Shown here in pieces: positions 25,035 to 32,117 of a DNA stretch of 32,117 nt (position 1 is its first letter; each line of letters opens with the position of its first letter). The translations under genes and the position numbers were made by a program. Origin of the DNA: an uncultured Roseburia sp. (GTDB lineage Bacteria > Bacillota_A > Clostridia > Lachnospirales > Lachnospiraceae); NCBI GenBank assembly GCA_900753715.1, contig CAAEAE010000145.1, forward strand, positions 1-32,117, given 5' to 3'. The notes under the pieces are model-generated. The model did not search any database, was not told where the DNA came from, and saw only the letters and a list, made by a program, of their open reading frames with translations.

Positions 25035-25063
25035 GGAGAAAAACAACACGAAAGGAACGCCAT

Positions 25064-25564
25064 ATGTTTGAAATAAACATCATAAAAGGAACAAAACCCA
25101 CAGGCAATCCGGTAATTCACGAGCGCCTTGCGGTGCGGGCGGTGATCCGGGAGAATGGAAAGCTTCTGATGGTGGAGACGAATCGCGGAGATTATAAATT
25201 TCCGGGCGGAGGCGTGGAAGCCGGGGAGACAAAAGAGGAAGCGCTGCTTCGGGAAATCCGTGAGGAGACCGGTTATGTGGATATCACGCCTGGAGACTGT
25301 ATCGTAGTGGCCTATGAGGAAAATGAGGACACGGAAGAAGCAGGAACGTGGTTTCAGATGAAATCTATTTACTATGAATGCAATATCAATAGCCATAAAA
25401 GGGCGCCCGGAATTCAGGATGATTATGAAGAAAAATTAGGCTTCCACGGCGTCTTTGTAACAGTCAAAGAAGCCCTTGCAAAAAACCGAGCGCTGGCAAA
25501 ACAGTATACATTTGAAGAAATTCCGTGGTTGGAGCGGGAAATAAAGGTGCTGGAACGCTTATAA
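25064..25564 (+). CDS. Nudix hydrolase
   Basis: A 166-residue pyrophosphohydrolase with a complete Nudix box at 49-71: G-x5-E55-x7-REIREETGY, with all Mg-binding Glu present. Members cleave nucleoside diphosphates linked to another group, such as 8-oxo-dGTP, NDP-sugars or ADP-ribose; the substrate cannot be told from the box. Start ATG follows AAAGGAA. It is a single gene with its own promoter, divergent from but. Its TAA overlaps the TAA of the converging glycosyltransferase, so no terminator separates them. Confidence 0.93.
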   Translation: MFEINIIKGTKPTGNPVIHERLAVRAVIRENGKLLMVETNRGDYKFPGGGVEAGETKEEALLREIREETGYVDITPGDCIVVAYEENEDTEEAGTWFQMKSIYYECNINSHKRAPGIQDDYEEKLGFHGVFVTVKEALAKNRALAKQYTFEEIPWLEREIKVLERL

Positions 25565-26626
25565 TTCCATCGGAACCATCCAGTTGCGTGCAGCTTCTCG
25601 GTACTGTTCGAGGCTCTGCTCGTATTGGGTGAGAAGCAAGACACTGCCGCCGGCAGCTTTTTCCTGTGCAAGAAGCGCTTCATAACATTCAACAAGTCCA
25701 TAGAGCGGCAGGTCGCCGCTGGTGTGGATGTCTAAGATACTTTTGGTCTCGTAGGCTGCGTTATAATACCACATTGCAGCTTCGCTGTAGTCCCGCAATG
25801 CCTGAAAATAGGTGCCAAGCTCATAGCAGATTTCAGAGCAGGGAGTCGTAATCATATCTTTTAAGGTCAGTTTGAAAAATTCATTTTTCTGGTCAGAGAG
25901 GCGGTAAGCGCGCGCTAACACGCAGGCTGCTTCTTTTTGAGCTGTTTCATCATAATCGTGTTCAAGAATGTCAGCAAAAATAGGAGTGGCATCGGCAAAG
26001 TCTCTGGCATCGCCGGTTTTAAGCAGCTCGCGTGCATACATACTCCGGATTTTTGGAGAGAGAGAACCGTCGTTTCGGTAGGATTTTACAAAAATAGAAA
26101 AATCACGTTTGCTGTGTAGAGACTGCGGGCGGTGCAGAATTTCCACATCGCTGTCAAAAATGACTGGGTCGAGGCGGACGGTCTCGTGAATCGGGTCCAC
26201 CCAGGTAAAGGTGCGCAGCCGCTTAAACAGTTTCGGACGGTATTCCTTGTTGCAGTTCTGCACGGTGTCGAAGGTGGTTTCGGTGATATATTTCATCTGC
26301 ACAATTTCGATTTCAGGCAGCATGACGGTTTTTAGGCGGGCAAAGCGCTCATGGTTTGTCTCATCTAACACCTCATCTGCGTCTGCGGTGTAGATGTAGT
26401 CTTTCGTTGCCTTGGAAAAAGAATAATTTCTCGCTGCGGAAAAATCGCTTTTCCAGTCAAAATCAAAAATTTTATCGGTATAATTTGCCGCAATTTCTTT
26501 TGTGTGGTCAGTGGAGCCGGTGTCTACAATAATAATCTCGTCCATCAGGTCTGCAATGCTGTCAAGACAGCGCGCCAGAACGGATTCCTCATTTTTTACA
26601 ATCATACATAAGCTGATAGTTGCCAT
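25559..26626 (-). CDS. Family 2 glycosyltransferase with TPR-like C-terminus
   Basis: A 355-residue cytosolic enzyme with no membrane helix. The GT2 domain (1-225) starts ISLCMIVKNEESVLARCLDSI, followed by DEIIIVDTGSTDHTKE and the metal-binding TADADE (80-85). The second half (about 215-345) is helical with TPR-like units (YELGTYFQALRDYSEAAMWYYNAAY). This GT2-TPR layout resembles SunS-type enzymes that glycosylate peptides, but many relatives have unknown acceptors and no bacteriocin gene is nearby. Start ATG follows AGGAG by 7 nt. No other glycan genes adjoin. Confidence 0.85.
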   Translation of the reverse strand: MATISLCMIVKNEESVLARCLDSIADLMDEIIIVDTGSTDHTKEIAANYTDKIFDFDWKSDFSAARNYSFSKATKDYIYTADADEVLDETNHERFARLKTVMLPEIEIVQMKYITETTFDTVQNCNKEYRPKLFKRLRTFTWVDPIHETVRLDPVIFDSDVEILHRPQSLHSKRDFSIFVKSYRNDGSLSPKIRSMYARELLKTGDARDFADATPIFADILEHDYDETAQKEAACVLARAYRLSDQKNEFFKLTLKDMITTPCSEICYELGTYFQALRDYSEAAMWYYNAAYETKSILDIHTSGDLPLYGLVECYEALLAQEKAAGGSVLLLTQYEQSLEQYREAARNWMVPMEL

Positions 26627-26739
26627 AATTTTTCTCCTGTCCTAAGAGGTTCTTTTTATTCATATCGGCATAACTTGGTAATTCCAAAAGACAACTGGTA
26701 TTTTAATAGGAAGAAATTCACAAAAAATGCAAAATCACA

Positions 26740-26768
26740 TTGCACCGGAGAAGGTGTAGTGATAAAAT
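26740..26768 (+). promoter_or_regulatory. Promoter of the EAL gene operon
   Basis: TTGCAC (26740-26745), 17-nt spacer, TAAAAT (26763-26768), leaving a leader of about 60 nt before the EAL gene. Confidence 0.55.
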
Positions 26769-26837
26769 TTTTTTATCATAGGATGACAATCGGGATAGAA
26801 GAGATTTCAACTAGATTGGATTACGGGAGAAGGCTTT

Positions 26838-29054
26838 ATGAGGATGAATGGCTCGAACATGGGGATGAAAAGATTTGTCATTGTAATGCTGGCGTTAGCC
26901 GGAATCGTAGTGATAGTACTTCACAGTTCCTATGTCAATGTAACGGAGATGGAGAATCAGCTCCGGCAGAACCTTCAGGATGTGGCAAGCCAGAATGCGG
27001 TGGTGCTTCATATGAAGGTGTATGCGGACTATGAGCTGTTGCAGTCACTCGCGGAAGAACTTGTCGGTGTAACGACAGATACGATAGACAAGAAACTGGG
27101 GAATTTTAAAATTTTTCTGGAGGAATATCAGCTCAAACGTTTTGCATACTGTTTTCCGGACGGAACGACGTATTCAACGGATGGAAGTGTAACCAATCTT
27201 TCCTACCGGGAATTTTTTACGAGGGGAATGGCAGGAAAGTGTACGATTACAGGAATGTTGCGGGATGCAATTGGTGAGGAACACACGGCGGTCAATGTCA
27301 TGACGATTCCGATTTACGATGAGGATGGGAATGTTACGGGTGTATTTGGACTGACCTATGAATCCGAGCGGTTTAATGAATCCTTGCAGGTTGGAAGTTT
27401 CGAGGGACAGGGTTATAGCTGTGCGGTCAATGAAAACGGGGAAATTATGGCGGTAATGGGAAGTGACAAGCTGGAACTGTCACACAATCTGTTTTCAGAG
27501 CTGCAAAAGGCGGATGAGCGGAATGCGGCTGCAATCGAATCCCTGCGGGAGCAGATGGAAGAAAAGACAGAAAAGGGTGGAACTTTATATCTGTCCGAGA
27601 AAAATTACTATTACTGTAGCCCGGTAGAGCTGATGGATGAGGAAGTCACCTGGTATATTCTTACGATTATTCCCTCTGCAGTGCTTGAAAGCCGTGTTAT
27701 GCCGATTCAGGCAAATCAGTACCGGACAAGTTTTCTGGTTGGAATTTTTATCGTGATAGGTGCGGCGCTGCTTTTGATGTTTTCAAAGGAACAGCAGCGG
27801 AAGATGACACAGTTTGTATACGAGGATCCGATTACGAAGGGTGCGAACTATGCAAAATTTTTGCTTGAGATTGCAAGGCGGCATAACAGGCAGGGATATC
27901 TTGTGATGATGGATATCACGAATTTTAACAATATCACGATTGCTGCGGGAAAAGCGGCGGGTGAGAATATGATTCGGGATACCTGGAAGATTATAAGCAA
28001 GGAACTGCGGACAGAAGAGATTGCGGCACATATCAGGGACGATGTGTTTATCCTGTTTTTAGTTGCACCAAATGGCAGTGAAGCCATAGACCGGATGGAA
28101 GTGATTTCCGGTCACATCAGTGAGAAAGCGAAAAAACTTCATGTATACGGAATTCACGCCGGCTATGGAATTTACCGGATGGATGGCTCGGAAAGTTTTG
28201 AGGACGCCTACAGCAAGGCAAAGGTGGCGCGCGAGCATGCTCTGACACAGCCGGAACTTCATTATGCTTTTTATGATGAGATTAATCACCAGAAGCAGCA
28301 GGAAGAAAAGCAGCTTGAGGAGCGCTTCCCGGAGGCCCTTGCGGACGGAGAGTTTGAGGTCTGGTATCAGCCGAAATACAGTGCATCGAGTTGTGAGATT
28401 GTTGGAAGTGAGGCACTGGTGCGCTGGAGAGACAAAGACGGCAAGCTGATTTCTCCGGGGAAATTTATCCCGCTTTTTGAACACAATGGAATGATTATGA
28501 AACTCGATGAGTATATGTTCCGTGCCGTATGCAGACAGCAGGAAAAGTGGTTAGCACAGAAACGGAAAATGTATCCGGTATCGATTAATATCAGCCGTGC
28601 TTCTCTTTACTATGCCGATGTATTGCAGCGTTACAGTGAGATTATGAAGGAATATAAGCTTGACCCGAAATACGTTCAGCTTGAGGTGACAGAGACTGCA
28701 TTGCAGGGGAAATCTGATATTTGTAATTTGCTTGAAAAATTCCGGGAAATGGGTGTTAAGATTCTGATGGATGATTTCGGAACCGGATATTCTTCCCTCG
28801 CAACGCTCAGCATGCACTGCTTTGATACCTTAAAGCTCGATAAGACATTAATTGACCATATCGGGGATAAGGATGGTGAAACACTGTTGTTCCACGTCAT
28901 CCATATGGGACAGCAGCTTGGACTTCATATCACCGCAGAAGGTGTGGAAAACCAGGGGCAGTTAAAGTTTTTACAGGGATTAAAGTGTGATGATATCCAG
29001 GGCTTTTATTTTGCAAAACCAATGCCGGGTACGGAATATGAGACCATGTTATAA
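26838..29054 (+). CDS. Cache-type sensor with degenerate GGDEF and intact EAL phosphodiesterase
   Basis: A 738-residue membrane sensor enzyme. Two membrane helices (about 12-30 and 297-315) bracket a Cache-like extracellular sensor (FAYCFPDGTTYSTDG, GVFGLTYESERF). The GGDEF domain (about 325-470) is inactive by sequence: HIRDDVF (399-404) replaces RxGGDEF. The EAL domain (about 490-735) keeps its catalytic set: E525-A-L, N584, E616 and E619 in LEVTET, DDFGTGYSS (645-653), K669 in LKLDK, and EGVE (701-704). It should hydrolyse c-di-GMP to pGpG, perhaps with GTP binding to the dead GGDEF. Start ATG follows GGGAGAAGG. First of three same-strand genes with gaps of 12 and 21 nt. Confidence 0.92.
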   Translation: MRMNGSNMGMKRFVIVMLALAGIVVIVLHSSYVNVTEMENQLRQNLQDVASQNAVVLHMKVYADYELLQSLAEELVGVTTDTIDKKLGNFKIFLEEYQLKRFAYCFPDGTTYSTDGSVTNLSYREFFTRGMAGKCTITGMLRDAIGEEHTAVNVMTIPIYDEDGNVTGVFGLTYESERFNESLQVGSFEGQGYSCAVNENGEIMAVMGSDKLELSHNLFSELQKADERNAAAIESLREQMEEKTEKGGTLYLSEKNYYYCSPVELMDEEVTWYILTIIPSAVLESRVMPIQANQYRTSFLVGIFIVIGAALLLMFSKEQQRKMTQFVYEDPITKGANYAKFLLEIARRHNRQGYLVMMDITNFNNITIAAGKAAGENMIRDTWKIISKELRTEEIAAHIRDDVFILFLVAPNGSEAIDRMEVISGHISEKAKKLHVYGIHAGYGIYRMDGSESFEDAYSKAKVAREHALTQPELHYAFYDEINHQKQQEEKQLEERFPEALADGEFEVWYQPKYSASSCEIVGSEALVRWRDKDGKLISPGKFIPLFEHNGMIMKLDEYMFRAVCRQQEKWLAQKRKMYPVSINISRASLYYADVLQRYSEIMKEYKLDPKYVQLEVTETALQGKSDICNLLEKFREMGVKILMDDFGTGYSSLATLSMHCFDTLKLDKTLIDHIGDKDGETLLFHVIHMGQQLGLHITAEGVENQGQLKFLQGLKCDDIQGFYFAKPMPGTEYETML

Positions 29055-29066
29055 AGGAGACAGCTT

Positions 29067-29999
29067 GTGAAGGACAAAGAACATTTTATGCAAAAGACAA
29101 TTGTCGTGTGGCTTGGTGCACTGCTCTGCTGTGCACTGTGGGGAAGTGCATTTCCCTGCATTAAGATTGGCTACCGGCTGTTTGATATCGCATCCGGCGA
29201 TGTGGCGGCACAGATTCTGTTTGCCGGATGCCGGTTTACCCTTGCGGGTGTGTTAGCGCTTGCAATCGGAAGTGCGTTAAACCGGGAATGGCTGGTGCCA
29301 AAACGCCGCTCCTATGGCAGAATTGCAAAACTTGCGCTGTTACAGACGGTAGCGCAATACATCTTTTTCTATGTCGGACTGGCGAACACCACCGGTGTCA
29401 AGGCATCCATTATCGAGGGAGTCAATGTTTTCATTGCCATCTTGGTGGCAAGCCTTTTATTTCATCAGGAAAAATTAAGCGCAGCCAAAATCCTTGGCTG
29501 CGTCATTGGGTTTGCAGGAGTGGTTTTAGTGAACAGTTCCGGTGGCGGACTGGATTTGGGATTTCACTTTACGGGAGAGGGATTTATTTTCCTCTCGACG
29601 ATTGCCTACGCATTCTCGTCTGTATTTCTGAAACGCTATTCCAAAGAAGACAATCCGGTGCTCTTAAGCGGCTGGCAGTTTGTATTCGGCGGACTTGTGA
29701 TGATTGTGTGCGGACTGCTTGCTGGCGGACGGCTTTCTGAGTGGAGCGTTGCCAGAGTTTTGATGCTTTTATACATGGCAGTCATTTCAGCAGTGGCGTA
29801 TTCACTGTGGGGAATCCTGCTTAAGTACAATCCGGTGTCAAAAGTGGCAGTATTTGGCTTTATGAATCCGGTGTTTGGCGTGATTTTATCAGCAATCCTT
29901 TTACACGAAGGGGACAGCATCGGTGTGATGTGTCTCGTGTCGCTGGCATTGGTGTGTGCCGGAATATATATCGTAAACCGCGGGGAAGAAACAGCATAA
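29067..29999 (+). CDS. EamA/DMT-family transporter
   Basis: A 310-residue membrane protein with ten helices formed by two EamA repeats: ALWGSAFPCIKIGYRLF near the start and AYAFSSVFLKRYS in the second half. The GTG start at 29067 has AGGAG 7 nt before it; ATG 29088 would be too far from any site. Members export amino acids, nucleosides or other metabolites; the substrate is unknown. It lies 12 nt after the EAL gene and 21 nt before the methyltransferase, so all three are probably co-transcribed, but I see no functional link. Confidence 0.93.
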   Translation: MKDKEHFMQKTIVVWLGALLCCALWGSAFPCIKIGYRLFDIASGDVAAQILFAGCRFTLAGVLALAIGSALNREWLVPKRRSYGRIAKLALLQTVAQYIFFYVGLANTTGVKASIIEGVNVFIAILVASLLFHQEKLSAAKILGCVIGFAGVVLVNSSGGGLDLGFHFTGEGFIFLSTIAYAFSSVFLKRYSKEDNPVLLSGWQFVFGGLVMIVCGLLAGGRLSEWSVARVLMLLYMAVISAVAYSLWGILLKYNPVSKVAVFGFMNPVFGVILSAILLHEGDSIGVMCLVSLALVCAGIYIVNRGEETA

Positions 30000-30020
30000 A
30001 ACGGAAGGAATTGAAAAAAT

Positions 30021-31232
30021 ATGAGTACAATTGTGACATTAAAAAAAGGAGAGGGACGTACCTTAAAATCGGGCGGCGTGTGGGTGTTTGACAATGAGAT
30101 TGCAACCATTACCGGAACCTTTAAGAACGGGGATATTGTGAGCGTTCATGATTTTGACGGTTATCCGATGGGAAAAGGATTTATCAACCAGAACTCTAAA
30201 ATCCGGGTGCGCATGATGACAAGAAAAGCTGACCAGGAGATTGACGAGGAATTTTTGCGGATGCGTGTAAAAAATGCGTGGGAATACCGGAAGGTGACGG
30301 TTGATACGTCAAGCTGCCGTGTCATTTTCGGGGAGGCAGACTTTCTGCCGGGACTCGTCATTGATAAATATGAGGATGTCCTTGTCGTGGAATGTTTAGC
30401 GCTTGGCATGGAGCAGTTTAAGGAGACGATAGTTTCTTTCTTGAAGGAAGAGCTTGCAAAAGACGGCATTAAGGTGCGCGGTGTCTATGAGCGGAGCGAC
30501 GCCAATGAGCGCACCAAAGAAGGACTTCCGAAGGTAAAAGGATTTATCGGAGAGGAATTTGACACCAACGTTGAGATTACGGAAAATGGCGTCCGTTATC
30601 TTGTCGATGTCGTAAACGGTCAGAAAACAGGATTTTTCTTAGACCAGAAATACAACCGTCTTGCGATGCAGCGTATCTGTAAAGGGAAAAAGGTGTTAGA
30701 CTGCTTTACCCACATGGGAACGTTTGCGTTAAATGCGGGAATCGCAGGAGCCGCGGATGTCACAGGTCTTGATATTTCCGAGTATGCCGTGCAGCAGGCA
30801 AATGAAAATGCCCGTAGAAACGGTCTGGAAAATACGGTTCATTTCCGCTGTGCAAATGTGCTCGATGAACTGCCGAAGCTGGCTTTAAGCGGGGAGCAGT
30901 ATGATGTTGTCATCTTAGACCCTCCCGCTTTTACCAAGTCGCGCCAGGCAACCAAAAACGCAATCAAAGGTTACCGGGAGATTAACATGAAGGGTTTAAA
31001 GCTGGTGAAGGACGGCGGTTATCTTGCAACGTGCTCCTGCTCCCATTTCATGACACAGGAACTTTTGGAGAAGACAGTAAAGGAAGCTGCAAAGGCAACG
31101 CACAAGAGACTCCGCCAGGTAGAATTTCGGACACAGGCGCCGGACCACCCGATTCTCTGGGCAAATTCCACAAACGTGCCGGAGAGTTATTATTTGAAGT
31201 TTTATATTTTTCAGGTGGTGGATGAAAAATAA
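30021..31232 (+). CDS. RlmI-like 23S rRNA cytosine-C5 methyltransferase
   Basis: A 403-residue class I SAM methyltransferase of the RlmI (m5C1962 of 23S rRNA in E. coli) group. An N-terminal PUA domain (1-75, LKKGEGRTLKSGGVWVFDNEI) is followed by the catalytic domain: VLDCFTHMGTFALNAG for SAM, LDPPAFTKSR and the catalytic CSCSHFM, plus GFFLDQKYNR. Length and layout are normal. E. coli numbering need not apply to the target here. There is no clear GC-rich terminator after it. Confidence 0.93.
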   Translation: MSTIVTLKKGEGRTLKSGGVWVFDNEIATITGTFKNGDIVSVHDFDGYPMGKGFINQNSKIRVRMMTRKADQEIDEEFLRMRVKNAWEYRKVTVDTSSCRVIFGEADFLPGLVIDKYEDVLVVECLALGMEQFKETIVSFLKEELAKDGIKVRGVYERSDANERTKEGLPKVKGFIGEEFDTNVEITENGVRYLVDVVNGQKTGFFLDQKYNRLAMQRICKGKKVLDCFTHMGTFALNAGIAGAADVTGLDISEYAVQQANENARRNGLENTVHFRCANVLDELPKLALSGEQYDVVILDPPAFTKSRQATKNAIKGYREINMKGLKLVKDGGYLATCSCSHFMTQELLEKTVKEAAKATHKRLRQVEFRTQAPDHPILWANSTNVPESYYLKFYIFQVVDEK

Positions 31233-31458
31233 GAGATAATATAATAATTATTTTGGTATGAATAAACTGTGAAGCAGCAGAGTCTGTCAGGGGGGAGACA
31301 GCCCTGGCCTGCGACCTATTATGAATGGTTGCAAAAGAAATTGTAAATAATTACATTAAAGGCTACATAATGAAAAATAGTGAAAAAATAGTGAAATATT
31401 AATGGAAAAAAGCTTTCCTTTTGGATATAATAATATTTGAAAGGGAGGCTTTTCCTAT
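31233..31458. other. AT-rich intergenic spacer with G-run hairpin and short repeats
   Basis: 226 nt without a gene. It starts with an A/T stretch, then a G-rich island (31281-31316) with a CTGTC/GACAG stem around a run of six G (31290-31295) and a competing CAGGG/CCCTG pairing. Next are three imperfect TGAAAAATAG units (31371-31401), then a promoter for the Fic gene. Readings of 4 and 8 codons inside it are not credible genes. Confidence 0.5.
31403..31431 (+). promoter_or_regulatory. Candidate promoter of the Fic gene
   Basis: TGGAAA (31403-31408), 17-nt spacer, consensus TATAAT (31426-31431), 27 nt before the ATG. The -35 is weak, which could fit regulated expression. Confidence 0.5.
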
Positions 31459-32117
31459 ATGATAAAAGTGACTTTGACGAATGAAATTTTAAGATATATT
31501 ACAGAAATTGAGCAGAACAGATATAAAGTATCGTCAGTAAAACTGTCAAAAACAGTTATGAATAAGCTTCGTAAAAATTCAAAGAAAAAAAGCTCGTATG
31601 CTTCGAATAAGATTGAGGGAAATCCATTGTCGGAAAAACAGGTGGACGAAGTAATAGAAAGCGATGAAAGAAAGCATTATCTGAAACCGGAACAGGAAGT
31701 AAGAAATTATTTTCTGGCACTGAATTATCTCGAGGAAAAGGTAAGTAAAAAAGAGAAATTTTCCACGAAGCTTATTCTAGATGTGCAGAAATTGGTAGAG
31801 AAGGGGGCTTCCAAGGAGAAAATCGGACTCAGAGGACCTATGCCACCGGGAGTGTTATTTGCGGTATATGATTCTAAGACAGGAAACCCTGATTATATTC
31901 CACCGGAATATTGCGACATTCCGGGACTTTTAGATGAGTTGGTAGAGTATGTAAATACAACGGATGACCACCCACTGATTGTAGCAGCAGTTGTACACTA
32001 TCAATTAGTGACAATACACCCGTTTGAAGATGGCAATGGCAGAACTGCAAGATTGTTATCCGGTTATATTATGGACTTGAACGGATACGGCTTTAATGGA
32101 ATCGGATCATTGGAAGA
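31459..32117 (+). CDS. Fic-family AMP-transferase, 5' part (runs off window)
   Basis: The gene is open to the window edge; 219 residues are visible. The start ATG has AAGGGAGG 10 nt upstream. The catalytic Fic motif HPFEDGNGRTAR (187-198) is complete: His187 is the likely AMP-transfer base and Arg195 binds phosphates. The inhibitory helix motif S/T-xxx-E-G lies near the N-terminus as S49-xxx-E53-G54 (SNKIEGN), so this is a class II Fic protein that holds itself off. Relatives AMPylate host or self proteins, or act as toxins. Base composition is more A/T-rich than the neighbouring genes, suggesting later arrival. A C-terminal winged-helix, if any, is outside the window. Confidence 0.9.
   Translation, partial: MIKVTLTNEILRYITEIEQNRYKVSSVKLSKTVMNKLRKNSKKKSSYASNKIEGNPLSEKQVDEVIESDERKHYLKPEQEVRNYFLALNYLEEKVSKKEKFSTKLILDVQKLVEKGASKEKIGLRGPMPPGVLFAVYDSKTGNPDYIPPEYCDIPGLLDELVEYVNTTDDHPLIVAAVVHYQLVTIHPFEDGNGRTARLLSGYIMDLNGYGFNGIGSLE

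Noticed and set aside
25559..26626. Glycocin biosynthesis locus around the SunS-like glycosyltransferase
   Set aside because: No small Cys-rich precursor peptide, thiol-disulfide oxidoreductase or peptidase-exporter gene is adjacent.
28059..28484. 141-codon minus-strand frame opposite the EAL gene
   Set aside because: Lies wholly inside the EAL coding sequence without start signals.
31281..31316. G-rich island as a tRNA, riboswitch or attachment site
   Set aside because: No tRNA arms, no known aptamer core, and no duplicate of it seen in the window.
1..32117. CRISPR array, insertion sequence or prophage
   Set aside because: No regularly spaced repeats, transposase, integrase or phage structural genes seen.

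Overview
The window looks like chromosome from a butyrate-producing gut Firmicute of the Lachnospiraceae, closest in feel to Roseburia or Agathobacter. The reasons are moderate GC, strong AGGAGG-type ribosome binding sites, Gram-positive-style genes (LTA-synthase-like sulfatase, YknXYZ-like efflux, FeoB with its small Cys-rich partner) and a 446-residue CoA-transferase that I recognise as butyryl-CoA:acetate CoA-transferase. No genus can be proven from this sequence alone. I see no tRNA, rRNA, CRISPR array, transposase or prophage. The piece is mostly ordinary housekeeping and transport DNA, with a few unusual arrangements.

Layout. 1-1807: 3' end of feoB, the 45-residue FeoB-associated peptide and a terminator. 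1855-5208: a GPH-family sugar:cation symporter, signal peptidase I and a CDF metal exporter, all +. 5251-5284: a bidirectional terminator. 5287-8980: a minus-strand adaptor/ATPase/permease efflux operon. 9127-12997: a complete riboflavin operon (FMN riboswitch, two terminator hairpins, ribD-ribE-ribBA-ribH, terminator). 13099-17544: a polyamine importer operon (potABCD) led by a C39-like cysteine-peptidase-fold protein. 17570-20384: minus-strand LTA-synthase-like sulfatase and a His-rich CsoR-type regulator. 20446-23544: sdaAB-sdaAA-HD-GYP operon. 23556-24896: but, minus. 25006-26626: a Nudix hydrolase and a GT2-TPR glycosyltransferase that converge on overlapping stop codons. 26740-31232: EAL protein, EamA transporter and RlmI-like methyltransferase. 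31233-32117: an AT-rich spacer and the 5' part of a Fic AMP-transferase gene.

How the genes fit together. The riboflavin operon makes riboflavin from GTP and ribulose-5-phosphate and is gated by FMN. Serine dehydratase gives pyruvate and ammonia, and the butyrate CoA-transferase is the last step of acetate-consuming butyrate formation. Metal handling appears three times: Fe(II) uptake, a CDF exporter whose metal site lacks His, and a CsoR-type sensor. Two chemically different c-di-GMP phosphodiesterases, HD-GYP and EAL, lie within about 7 kb, each heading or ending a metabolic or transport operon.

The least conventional features are the C39-like protein in the polyamine operon, the tandem terminators behind the FMN riboswitch with a 9-nt complement to the aptamer, the HD-GYP gene coupled to serine dehydratase, the back-to-back csoR/sdaAB promoters, and the LTA-synthase with an added Ig-like domain and acidic tail.
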